Source: Bacteroidales bacterium
GTDB lineage: Bacteria; Bacteroidota; Bacteroidia; Bacteroidales; UBA1715
Assembly (NCBI GenBank): GCA_024409235.1
Contig: JAKSUA010000014.1
Coordinates: forward strand, 1-52,973
Length of the DNA stretch: 52,973 nucleotides
Direction: 5' to 3'
Part shown: piece after piece, positions 25,462 to 33,688 of the stretch
Position numbering within the stretch: the first letter of the stretch is position 1
Layout of the letters: each line of letters begins with the position of its first letter
The notes under the pieces: generated by a model
The model's input: only the letters and a program-made list of their open reading frames with translations
Databases searched by the model: none
Told to the model about the DNA's origin: nothing
Position numbers and translations under genes: made by a program

Positions 25462-27194
25462 TGAAGCAGATTGCTGTTTGCATTAAGGAGACAAACGACG
25501 GCTATAGTAGCGACTTTCTGTATAAATCGAATAATTTCGTGAATGAAGGAGTTGTTACAGATATACGTCTTTCGTGGATTAGTGGAGTCTTTGACTCTTC
25601 TACAAATGATCTGCGTGAAAAATTGAAGGATACAACTCCTCTGAAGTTTATTAAATACACTAGGGAGTATTTGTATCTTGTTATTATGAAATTGGGACAG
25701 ACATCCCGATGGAATGATAATGTTTCTGTTTGGTGCCAGATTCCTTTGGGAGTTTTTCCTGCTTATGCGGATTGGAGTGCTTTGATTTCGAATATTGAAG
25801 GAGTTCTTAATAAAAAAGAAGCGTTGACGAATCCTGAGTCATGGAAGTTTTTGGATAGTTTGTTGAACAAATCCTATGCTTGTGACGATGTGGTTATAGA
25901 TTATACGGAAGGAACAAAACCGTATGCATGCAGAGGTTTGTCGTTAACCAATGATATTTATGGCTTTTTAAAAAATTATTATCAGCCAGGATATCAGAAT
26001 TATGAGGCGGTAATTCTTTTGGATGAAAAACAAAAGGAATCGGTAACGTGTAAGTCTTCTGTTAAGGATTTGTCTCAGGAACCATTGGACGAAATGGTTG
26101 TTTTTCCAGTTTTGAAAAATGAAGATGGTTGGCTGCCTTACAATGTGAAAAATGAAATTTTAGACAAGGCATTATTGGTGGGAAAGAGTGAATCTTTTGA
26201 GATTTACTGGAAAAAAGCTGGTTGCAAGACTATTGTAAAAAAAGGAAATGGAAGTAGTGTCGCTTCGTTTCAAATAGAACAAAATGAATATAGAAAAATA
26301 ATGAATAAATCATCGTTTAAAATTCGTGATGAAAAAGGTCTGGATATTTCATCTTTTAGTGTGAAAATAGACGGACGTGATGTTAAGAATGGGGAAATAG
26401 ATTTTCCTATGGATTATAATCTGTCCAAAGCGAAAGTTGATATCTCGTTGCAGGGAGTTAGTGCAGCGGGAAAGGGCTCTTCTTCTAAAATAATCTTTGG
26501 TATAATTGGAATAGTGTTGGGCTTAATAATTGGGTTAGTTATTGGTTTTTCAAGAACACCGAAAGTTGTGGAAGTTCCAGTGCAGCAAGCAAGACCTTTT
26601 AGTTGTGTCCGCTATTTTGAGGAAAATAAAAATGTGTGGGAAAAAGCTTCAATGGACAGTTGTTCAGATTTAAAAGGAGTTTTTGAATTACTTGCCTCAT
26701 ACGATTTCAAGGCTTTGCAGGAAAAAGCCGATTTGTTAAAGAAATATGATGGATTGAAAGATTTGGCTGCAATGATTGAAAAATCGGCAGAACTTGGTTT
26801 TAAAGTTTCTGACGGAGAAAAAATTAAAAAACAATCTATTGTTGTTCAAGATTTTAAAAATACAATGCTGAAGATGTATTTGGAGTCAAATACTTCGTGG
26901 TTCAAGGAAGAATTGGATGTGTTTGCACCAGATTTGTTCGATGCATTATATGCGTATGATAAAGATGAAATAAAACAATACAGCACTGTAGCTGCTGTAA
27001 AAAATATTCTGGATGATTGCTTTAAGGCAGGAAAATCTCATCCTCGTCATTATAGCAATGCAGAAGAAATAAATGTGGATATGTATGTGAAATCGTTTTC
27101 GAATGCAACGGTGACGGCTCCTTCAACATCCACAACAAAGGCGGTGTCTTCAAAACCGGCAAAGGATTATTCAGGTCAAGGAGCAGATGATTAA
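25461..27194 (+). CDS. Single-pass membrane protein with large domains on both sides (SrfB cluster)
   Basis: 577 residues. Residues 1-340 are a soluble, probably cytoplasmic region of mixed structure beginning MKQIAVCIKETNDGYSSDF. One membrane helix at about 343-364 (IIFGIIGIVLGLIIGLVIGF) is followed by a periplasmic helical domain (about 375-550) and a low-complexity Ser/Thr/Pro tail (TAPSTSTTKAVSSKP). The N-terminal region could be the partner of the GTPase, whose gene overlaps this start by one base. An analogy to the GAP1-N partners of double-GTPase conflict systems crossed my mind; the sequence does not prove it. Confidence 0.72.
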   Translation: MKQIAVCIKETNDGYSSDFLYKSNNFVNEGVVTDIRLSWISGVFDSSTNDLREKLKDTTPLKFIKYTREYLYLVIMKLGQTSRWNDNVSVWCQIPLGVFPAYADWSALISNIEGVLNKKEALTNPESWKFLDSLLNKSYACDDVVIDYTEGTKPYACRGLSLTNDIYGFLKNYYQPGYQNYEAVILLDEKQKESVTCKSSVKDLSQEPLDEMVVFPVLKNEDGWLPYNVKNEILDKALLVGKSESFEIYWKKAGCKTIVKKGNGSSVASFQIEQNEYRKIMNKSSFKIRDEKGLDISSFSVKIDGRDVKNGEIDFPMDYNLSKAKVDISLQGVSAAGKGSSSKIIFGIIGIVLGLIIGLVIGFSRTPKVVEVPVQQARPFSCVRYFEENKNVWEKASMDSCSDLKGVFELLASYDFKALQEKADLLKKYDGLKDLAAMIEKSAELGFKVSDGEKIKKQSIVVQDFKNTMLKMYLESNTSWFKEELDVFAPDLFDALYAYDKDEIKQYSTVAAVKNILDDCFKAGKSHPRHYSNAEEINVDMYVKSFSNATVTAPSTSTTKAVSSKPAKDYSGQGADD

Positions 27195-27211
27195 TTTGTA
27201 AATAACAGAAT

Positions 27212-28153
27212 ATGAATAAGATAATAAAGTTGTTGATTTTAGCAGGAACAATAGTTTTAATTTGTTCTGTGTCTGTGTATTTTTATCAAACCCAAGTGGC
27301 AAATACTCCATCTTTGGCATTCAATGGAAATCAGTTTGTAGGAAATATAGAAAAGGATATTGCGGACATGGCTTCTTTTGATTGTTCTGTAAAGGGAAAT
27401 GATCCGGAAGAGTTGTTTGTAAGAATACGCGACAAGTTTATGATTTTCAAGAAGTATGATCTAATAGATCAGAATCTTCAGGATGAATTGATGAATAAAT
27501 TTATTATTGCTTATGCAGGAAAGTTTTTTGAATCGAGTGATGCTAAAATGAAGAAGCCATGGAATTTTGCTAAAGAATCATGGCGTTTTTCCCGAGCTTC
27601 GTGGCTGCTTGATTCTGTTGGTTCTTCGTTGTCTCCATCAGTTAAGGCAAATGTTGCAGCAATAAAACAGGTTGAGTCGGATTACCGTTCTGCCAATAAT
27701 TTATTGGCTCAGCGCTCGTTTTCTAATATGACAGAATCAAAAAGTAGGGTAGCTTCTGCCCATAAATTTAAAGATGACAAATATTTGTCGAATTGCGGCT
27801 CTTTAGCTCAGTCTTTGTCGTCTTATCCGAGTATAATGCATAATAATCATTTTGCCTACATAAGTGAAACTGTGGAAACCATGGAATTGCAGATTCAGGT
27901 TTTGGAAAAACTGAGTGAATCAAATTCAGGTCAAAAGGGACGCTATGATATGTCGAAGGTTTTAAAGGCCAACTATAATAGAATATATACTGCGGTTTCT
28001 GCCGATATGCCTAAGCTTCGTGTTGCTTTGGATGACTACGATACGAAAGCTCAAGCAACGTATGGTATGAAAAAAGATATTGCCGATTTAAGTAAAAGAG
28101 TAAGTTCAGTAACTCAGAGATTTTATAGTTTACCAAGACCGGAAAATCAATAG
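27212..28153 (+). CDS. Membrane-anchored periplasmic helical protein (SrfB cluster)
   Basis: 313 residues. One N-terminal membrane anchor (about 5-25, IIKLLILAGTIVLICSVSVYF) with no cleavage site, then about 285 residues of predicted helix facing the periplasm, including WNFAKESWRFSRASWLLDSV and a coiled-coil-like end (MKKDIADLSKRVSSVTQRF). No family recognised. It starts 17 bases after the preceding gene and 45 before the barrel gene, so it likely belongs to the same envelope complex. Confidence 0.72.
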   Translation: MNKIIKLLILAGTIVLICSVSVYFYQTQVANTPSLAFNGNQFVGNIEKDIADMASFDCSVKGNDPEELFVRIRDKFMIFKKYDLIDQNLQDELMNKFIIAYAGKFFESSDAKMKKPWNFAKESWRFSRASWLLDSVGSSLSPSVKANVAAIKQVESDYRSANNLLAQRSFSNMTESKSRVASAHKFKDDKYLSNCGSLAQSLSSYPSIMHNNHFAYISETVETMELQIQVLEKLSESNSGQKGRYDMSKVLKANYNRIYTAVSADMPKLRVALDDYDTKAQATYGMKKDIADLSKRVSSVTQRFYSLPRPENQ

Positions 28154-28198
28154 TCTTGCAAGGTATTTTAGTAGATTAATTTGTTCATAAAATAAATA

Positions 28199-29473
28199 AT
28201 GATGAAGAAAATAATAGTTTCAGTAGGAATCTTCTTTTTGTGTGTCTTTCAGGTGTTTGCTCAAGGTAACCTTCGAGTTGCTGCAGGACCGACTTTGTTT
28301 TTTGGTGATATATCGGAATCAAAAAATGTTGGTTGCATGTCGTCGGTGTCTGTTGGAATAGATGTGTTGGCTTCTAAAGGAGCTGTGCAAATAAATTTAG
28401 GATATGATCAGGGTTCTTTAAAAGGAAAAAAAAATACAGAAAATTTCAAGTATTCTTTTGAAAATCTATACAAGAATTTTGCAATGAGTGTTTCTGTTCA
28501 GCCATTAAAATTTACGAACTTGTCAGCTTCTAAATTCCAGCCATACGTGTATGCTGGATATGGTTTTATGTGGTTTAGATCAAGAGCTTTTGAAGACTAT
28601 TTCGGGTTAAGTCTTCAGAGTGCAAGTTACGGTTACAGCAATATGAAATCTGTTGAGCCAACTTGTGAAGTAATAATACCTCATGGAATTGGCTTTGAAT
28701 ATGCTTGTACGCCAAGCTGGTCTATTTTGATGGATTGTAACCGCATGTTTGTTGCTTCGGATAAACTTGATGCTATTGTTTCTGGTAAAAAAGATGTTTA
28801 TGGTAGTGTGTCTGTAGGAATAAAGTGTTACTTTGGTAAAGAACACGAAAAAAACACATCTGCCGCTATTGAGTCTGATGATGACGATGAGGTTTATGTG
28901 AAATCTACGAAAAAGAAAGATACAAAAACGGTAAAAACAGAGGAGTCAGAGCCTGTTGTTGTTCAGGATTGCAGTTCCTATAAGTCTCAGTTGGCTCAGA
29001 AAGATGCAGAGATAAAAATGCTTCGTGATTCTTTGAATAAAATGTCAAATATTCCAGAATCTTTAAAGATAAAATACTGTAGAAAGTATTTGAATGGTTT
29101 GTTGTATAGAAAATGCGATGTTGAGGTTATAAAATCAAATCTTGCTATTTTGGATTCAGCACGTATTAACGATGAAAATATAAATAAATATAAATATCTA
29201 TTAAGAAATTATAATAACTGGTATGCTGAATTCCTGACAGTTGTGGAATATGCACAAAAAGACGGACGTCGATACAGCGCGCTTACTTCGGAGTCGAATG
29301 CACTTAGAGCGGATGTGGTAAATAAAATCAATAATTTGGCATATAATAAACGTAGTGTCGCTAATTGGCAGATTTATTATTTAGAAGATCAGATTAATTT
29401 ACTAAAGAGACGTTTGGATGAGAAAGTAAAACATCCGGAGGTTATCATTGATTTTTCAGACTTGTTGAAATAG
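28199..29473 (+). CDS. Outer-membrane beta-barrel with coiled-coil tail (SrfB cluster)
   Basis: 424 residues; ATG ATG at 28199/28202, either may be used. Signal peptide about 1-22 (ending QVFAQ). Residues about 23-215 alternate as beta-strands with an aromatic-rich pattern (NLRVAAGPTLFFGDI, YVYAGYGFMWFRSRAF, YGSVSVGIKCYFGK) and end in Phe-Gly, as small outer-membrane barrels do. An acidic/basic linker (ESDDDDEVY, STKKKDTKT) leads to a coiled coil (LAQKDAEIKMLRDSLNKM) and a helical C-terminal domain to 424, which would hang into the periplasm. It is the only outer-membrane member of the block and could link the inner-membrane proteins to the surface. T9SS PorG-like barrels are a distant alternative. 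Confidence 0.72.
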   Translation: MMKKIIVSVGIFFLCVFQVFAQGNLRVAAGPTLFFGDISESKNVGCMSSVSVGIDVLASKGAVQINLGYDQGSLKGKKNTENFKYSFENLYKNFAMSVSVQPLKFTNLSASKFQPYVYAGYGFMWFRSRAFEDYFGLSLQSASYGYSNMKSVEPTCEVIIPHGIGFEYACTPSWSILMDCNRMFVASDKLDAIVSGKKDVYGSVSVGIKCYFGKEHEKNTSAAIESDDDDEVYVKSTKKKDTKTVKTEESEPVVVQDCSSYKSQLAQKDAEIKMLRDSLNKMSNIPESLKIKYCRKYLNGLLYRKCDVEVIKSNLAILDSARINDENINKYKYLLRNYNNWYAEFLTVVEYAQKDGRRYSALTSESNALRADVVNKINNLAYNKRSVANWQIYYLEDQINLLKRRLDEKVKHPEVIIDFSDLLK

Positions 29474-29497
29474 AAAAGAGGATAAATACGGGAACGA

Positions 29498-30745
29498 ATG
29501 ACATTTGATGAGTTTGATATAGATGAAAAGTTGTTGGAAGCAATCTCGTATATGCATTTTGAGAAGGCTTCGCCAATTCAGGAAAAGGCAATACCGGTAG
29601 CACTGACAGGAAATGATGTTTTGGCTTGTGCTCAGACAGGAACAGGAAAAACTGCAACTTTTTTGATTCCAATCTTACAGGATTTAGTAAAAAATGGTTC
29701 TCAGGGAACAACTTCTTTAATTGTTGTGCCAACCCGGGAACTTGCTATTCAGATAGATCAGGAATTACAGGGATTTTCATATTTCACAGATACAACAAGC
29801 AAGGCAGTGTATGGTGGAGATAAGGGAGCTGATTGGGATTCGCAGAAACGTGCTTTTGTTGAAGGTACAAATGTGATAATTGCAACTCCAGGACGTTTGA
29901 TTGCTCATCTGCGTCTGGGATATGTTACATTGAAAAATCTTAGACATTTGGTTCTGGATGAAGCAGACAGAATGTTGGATATGGGTTTTATCGACGATAT
30001 TCGCCAGATTCTTTCGTATATTCCTGAAAAAAGGCAGACAATGATGTTTAGTGCAACAATGGCTCCGGAAATTCAAAAGTTGGCAAATTCTATCTTAGTG
30101 AATCCGCAGATGATTTCTATTGCAATTGCCAAACCTGCCGAAGGTGTAAAACAGTCTGCTTATATGGCTTATCCACATCAGAAAGTTGATTTGATTACGC
30201 ATATTTTGGAACAAAATCCAGATTATGACAGTATTATAATTTTTACTTCTACAAAAAAATTGATTCATTCGATTGTCTCTGCTATAAAAAAGAAGATTTC
30301 TGGTGTTTCTGTTGAAGGAATTTCATCAGATTTTGAACAGAATGAACGTGAAGATGTGTTACTTCGTTTTAAGGCAAAACAGACAAAAATACTTGTCGCG
30401 ACCGATGTTTTAAGCCGAGGTATAGATATTAAAGGCATTAACTTAGTGATAAATTTTGATGTTCCGCGCGATGCTGCAGATTATGTACATCGTGTTGGAC
30501 GAACAGCTCGGGCTGACGCAAAAGGTGAGGCAATTACTTTTATTAGTGAGGAGGATATTCCTCGATTTGCCAGAATCGAACGTTTGATAGAAAAATCTGT
30601 GGACAAAATCTCTTTGCCGGAACAGTTAGGTGAAGCCCCTGTGTGGAAGGATATAAAACCGGTTCAGAAAAAAAGAAAATTCTACGGGCCTAAAAGAAAC
30701 GGACATAAAAATCCTCATTACCGGAAAAAGAATAATCAAAACTGA
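29498..30745 (+). CDS. rhlE: DEAD-box ATP-dependent RNA helicase, RhlE type
   Basis: 415 residues. All core motifs are visible: Q motif (FEKASPIQEKAIP), I AQTGTGKT, Ia PTRELA, Ib TPGR, II DEAD, III SAT, IV IIIFTSTKK, V ATDVLSRGIDI and VI HRVGRTARA. A basic tail (KKRKFYGPKRNGHKNPHYR) follows, as in RhlE proteins acting on ribosome assembly or mRNA. 24 bases after the barrel gene on the same strand; cotranscription is possible but the function looks unrelated to the envelope block. Confidence 0.9.
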   Translation: MTFDEFDIDEKLLEAISYMHFEKASPIQEKAIPVALTGNDVLACAQTGTGKTATFLIPILQDLVKNGSQGTTSLIVVPTRELAIQIDQELQGFSYFTDTTSKAVYGGDKGADWDSQKRAFVEGTNVIIATPGRLIAHLRLGYVTLKNLRHLVLDEADRMLDMGFIDDIRQILSYIPEKRQTMMFSATMAPEIQKLANSILVNPQMISIAIAKPAEGVKQSAYMAYPHQKVDLITHILEQNPDYDSIIIFTSTKKLIHSIVSAIKKKISGVSVEGISSDFEQNEREDVLLRFKAKQTKILVATDVLSRGIDIKGINLVINFDVPRDAADYVHRVGRTARADAKGEAITFISEEDIPRFARIERLIEKSVDKISLPEQLGEAPVWKDIKPVQKKRKFYGPKRNGHKNPHYRKKNNQN

Positions 30746-30754
30746 TTTGTAAAA

Positions 30755-30794
30755 AAATGACATGGAAAAAATTGTTCTTTTTTTTGTGTCATTT
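30755..30794 (+). terminator. Possible terminator after the helicase gene
   Basis: Outer stem AAATGACA / TGTCATTT with an inner A-run pairing with a T-run. AT-rich and without a following T-tract, so moderate support. It overlaps the xylA promoter region. Confidence 0.4.
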
Positions 30795-30815
30795 CTTAAA
30801 TAAATTTTATTTTTA
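30783..30815 (+). promoter_or_regulatory. Probable xylA promoter
   Basis: TTTG at 30783-30786, a 21-base gap, then TATTTTTA at 30808-30815 (one mismatch from TAnnTTTG), 48 bases before the xylA start. Confidence 0.45.
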
Positions 30816-30863
30816 CAAAGTGTATTTATTACACCAAGTTTTATGAAAGTTAAATTATTAAAA

Positions 30864-32180
30864 ATGGCTACAAAAGAATATTTCTCAGAAATTGGTACAA
30901 TTAAATTTGAAGGAAAAGAAAGTAAAAATCCTCTTGCATTCCGTTACTACGATGCAAATAAGGTGGTAAAGGGTAAAAAAATGAGCGAATGGTTGAAATT
31001 CGCTATGGCATGGTGGCATACGCTTTGTGCCGATGGTGGTGACCAATTTGGTGGCGGAACAAAATCTTTCCCATGGAACGATAGTGATGATGTGATGCAA
31101 GTTGCTAAAAATAAAGTGGATGCAGGTTTTGAATTTATGCAAAAAATGGGCATAGAATACTATTGTTTCCACGATGTTGATTTGGTAAAAGAAGCCGATA
31201 CTATTGAAGAATACGAGAAAAATTTTAAAGAAATTGTTGCATACCTAAAACAAAAACAAGCAGAAACTGGTATTAAATTGTTGTGGGGTACTGCGAATGT
31301 GTTTGGTAACAAACGCTATATGAATGGTGCTTCTACAAATCCTGATTTTGATGTAGTTGCCCGTGCTATCGTACAAATTAAGAATTCTATTGATGCAACT
31401 ATTGAACTTGGTGGAACTAACTATGTATTCTGGGGTGGTCGCGAAGGTTATATGTCTTTGTTGAACACAGATATGAAGCGTGAAAAAGAACACATGGCTA
31501 CTATGTTGACTATGGCTCGTGACTATGCTCGCTCAAAAGGTTTTACAGGTACATTCTTGATTGAACCAAAGCCAATGGAACCTACTAAACATCAATATGA
31601 TGTTGATACAGAAACTGTTATTGGTTTCTTGAAGGCACACAATTTGGATAAAGATTTCAAGGTTAATATTGAAGTGAACCATGCAACTTTGGCTGGTCAT
31701 ACATTCGAGCATGAACTTGCTTGTGCAGTTGATGCAGGTATGTTAGGCTCAATAGATGCTAACCGTGGTGATTATCAAAATGGTTGGGATACTGACCAAT
31801 TCCCAATCGATAACTTTGAATTGATTCAAGCCATGATGCAAATCATCCGTAATGGTGGATTTGGTAATGGCGGTACAAACTTCGATGCAAAAACTCGTAG
31901 AAATTCTACTGATTTAGAAGACATTTTTATCGCACACATTGCAGCTATGGATGCTATGGCTCGTGCGTTGGAAAATGCTGCTGAATTGTTGGATAAATCG
32001 CCAATTTGTAAGATGGTTGCCGATCGGTATGCAAGTTTCGATAGCGGTTTAGGAAAGAAGTTTGAAGAAGGTAAGATGACTTTCGAAGAAGCCTACGAAT
32101 ATGGCAAGAAAGTCGGTGAACCAAAGCAAACGAGTGGTAAACAAGAATTGTACGAGGCAATTGTAAATATGTATTGTTAA
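30864..32180 (+). CDS. xylA: Xylose isomerase
   Basis: 438 residues from the ATG at 30864; an upstream ATG at 30843 adds only MKVKLLK and is less likely, since the family starts MATKEYF. Cytoplasmic metal-dependent enzyme turning D-xylose into D-xylulose. Active-site marks: [59 protein letters not shown] and [17 protein letters not shown], which supply the metal ligands and catalytic His. It is of the long Bacteroides/class II type. It leads the xylA, symporter, GH31 series, with a terminator in between that may only partly stop reading. Confidence 0.98.
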   Translation: MATKEYFSEIGTIKFEGKESKNPLAFRYYDANKVVKGKKMSEWLKFAMAWWHTLCADGGDQFGGGTKSFPWNDSDDVMQVAKNKVDAGFEFMQKMGIEYYCFHDVDLVKEADTIEEYEKNFKEIVAYLKQKQAETGIKLLWGTANVFGNKRYMNGASTNPDFDVVARAIVQIKNSIDATIELGGTNYVFWGGREGYMSLLNTDMKREKEHMATMLTMARDYARSKGFTGTFLIEPKPMEPTKHQYDVDTETVIGFLKAHNLDKDFKVNIEVNHATLAGHTFEHELACAVDAGMLGSIDANRGDYQNGWDTDQFPIDNFELIQAMMQIIRNGGFGNGGTNFDAKTRRNSTDLEDIFIAHIAAMDAMARALENAAELLDKSPICKMVADRYASFDSGLGKKFEEGKMTFEEAYEYGKKVGEPKQTSGKQELYEAIVNMYC

Positions 32181-32186
32181 TTAGTG

Positions 32187-32215
32187 GAGACGATGCGTGC
32201 ATCGTCTCTTTTTTA
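32187..32215 (+). terminator. Terminator after xylA
   Basis: GAGACGATGC / GCATCGTCTC, perfect 10-base arms around GT, followed by six T. A very similar GAGACG hairpin occurs at 52000-52027. Confidence 0.8.
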
Positions 32216-32221
32216 TTTTCG

Positions 32222-32238
32222 GGCGTATGCGATACGCC
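32222..32238. repeat. REP-like palindrome in the symporter leader
   Basis: GGCGTAT-GCG-ATACGCC, identical in core to 8894-8912, directly after the xylA terminator and 17 bases before the symporter ATG. Confidence 0.7.
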
Positions 32239-32255
32239 TTATATTGTGATTTATT

Positions 32256-33668
32256 ATGTTGGGAAGCAAATTATATCTATTTAGTATTGTGCTGGTTGCT
32301 GTTATTGGTGGTCTTTTGTTTGGCTACGATACAGCAGTGATTTCTGGAGCGGAAAAAGGCTTGCAGGCGTTTTTTGCGGGTGCGTCTGATTTTGTGTATT
32401 CCGATGGTTGGCATGGAATTACTTGTTCGAGTGCGTTGATCGGTTGCATTATTGGTAGTGCAATTTCTGGATTGCTTGCGACTCGTTTGGGTCGTAAGAA
32501 ATCGTTGTTCATTGCTGGAGTTTTGTTTTTCTTGTCGGCAATTGGTTCTTGGTATCCGGAATTTTTGTTTTTCAACTATGGAGAACCAACATTAGGTTTA
32601 TTGTTAGCTTTTAATTGCTACAGAATTTTAGGTGGAATAGGGGTTGGATTGGCTTCGGCGATTTGTCCGATGTATATTGCCGAAATTGCTCCAGCAAATA
32701 TGCGTGGAACATTGGTCTCGTGGAATCAGTTTGCTATAATCTTTGGTCAATTGGTGGTGTATTTTGTGAATTTTGTCATTATGAAAAACCACACGATTAC
32801 CGATGTTGTTGATGCAGATTGGTACATGTCGGAAGGATGGCGAACAATGTTCGTAAGCGAAGGTTTCCCTGCAGGAGTCTTTGCTTTATTGATATTGGCA
32901 GTTCCAGAAACTCCTCGTTTTCTTGCTTTAAATGGAAATGATTCAAAGGCTTTGTCGGTTTTGAATCGCATAAATGGCGGGGAAAAGGCAAAAGAAATTC
33001 TTGCCGAAATTCATGAAAGTGCCGTTGAAAAGAAGGAAAAATTGTTCACATACGGTTTCCTTGTGATTTTTGTCGGTATAATGGTGAGTGTGTTCCAGCA
33101 AACGGTTGGAATCAATGCGGTGTTGTATTATGGTCCTCGTATTTTTGAAGAAATGGGAATGGATGATCCTATGACGGTTCAAGTTATTATGGGCGTTGTA
33201 AATATTTCATTCACATTGTTGGCTGTATTTACCGTTGAAAAACTTGGTAGAAAACCATTGCTGATAGTAGGTTCGTTAGGTATGGCTGTCGGTGCGTTGG
33301 GTGTTATGGTGTATTTTATGTTGGGCGGATTTGAAGGCACTTTGCCAGGACTTTTCGCTGCAACAAGTATTATGATTTATACCGCAAGTTTCATGTTTAG
33401 CTGGGGACCGATTGCGTGGGTATTGATTGCAGAGATTTTCCCAAATACAATTCGTGGTGGAGCAGTGGCAATTGCTGTTGCATTCCAATGGATTTCTAAC
33501 TTCTTGGTAAGTTCAACATTTGTTTCTATGTTGAATTGGTCGCCTTCGGGTACTTATTTGATATTTGGAACAGTGTGTATAATTGCCGCACTATTTGTGT
33601 GGAAACTTGTTCCAGAAACCAAAGGAAAAACGTTGGAAGAGATGACTAATCTTTGGAAGAAAAATTAA
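32256..33668 (+). CDS. xylE: MFS sugar:proton symporter, probable xylose transporter
   Basis: 470 residues, 12 membrane helices. Sugar porter marks: GGLLFGYDTAVISGAEKGL in helix 1, RLGRKKSLF after helix 2, GGIGVGLASAICPMYIAEIAP, WRTMFVSEGFPA, QQTVGINAVLYYGPRIFEEMG in helix 7 with sugar-contacting Gln/Asn, EKLGRKPLL and VPETKGKTLEEM at the C-terminus. Family members import xylose, arabinose or glucose with protons across the inner membrane. Its place between xylA and a GH31 xylosidase gene points to xylose. The gene that follows starts 20 bases after the stop. Confidence 0.9.
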   Translation: MLGSKLYLFSIVLVAVIGGLLFGYDTAVISGAEKGLQAFFAGASDFVYSDGWHGITCSSALIGCIIGSAISGLLATRLGRKKSLFIAGVLFFLSAIGSWYPEFLFFNYGEPTLGLLLAFNCYRILGGIGVGLASAICPMYIAEIAPANMRGTLVSWNQFAIIFGQLVVYFVNFVIMKNHTITDVVDADWYMSEGWRTMFVSEGFPAGVFALLILAVPETPRFLALNGNDSKALSVLNRINGGEKAKEILAEIHESAVEKKEKLFTYGFLVIFVGIMVSVFQQTVGINAVLYYGPRIFEEMGMDDPMTVQVIMGVVNISFTLLAVFTVEKLGRKPLLIVGSLGMAVGALGVMVYFMLGGFEGTLPGLFAATSIMIYTASFMFSWGPIAWVLIAEIFPNTIRGGAVAIAVAFQWISNFLVSSTFVSMLNWSPSGTYLIFGTVCIIAALFVWKLVPETKGKTLEEMTNLWKKN

Positions 33669-33688
33669 ACAACTTAAAAATTATTTAT

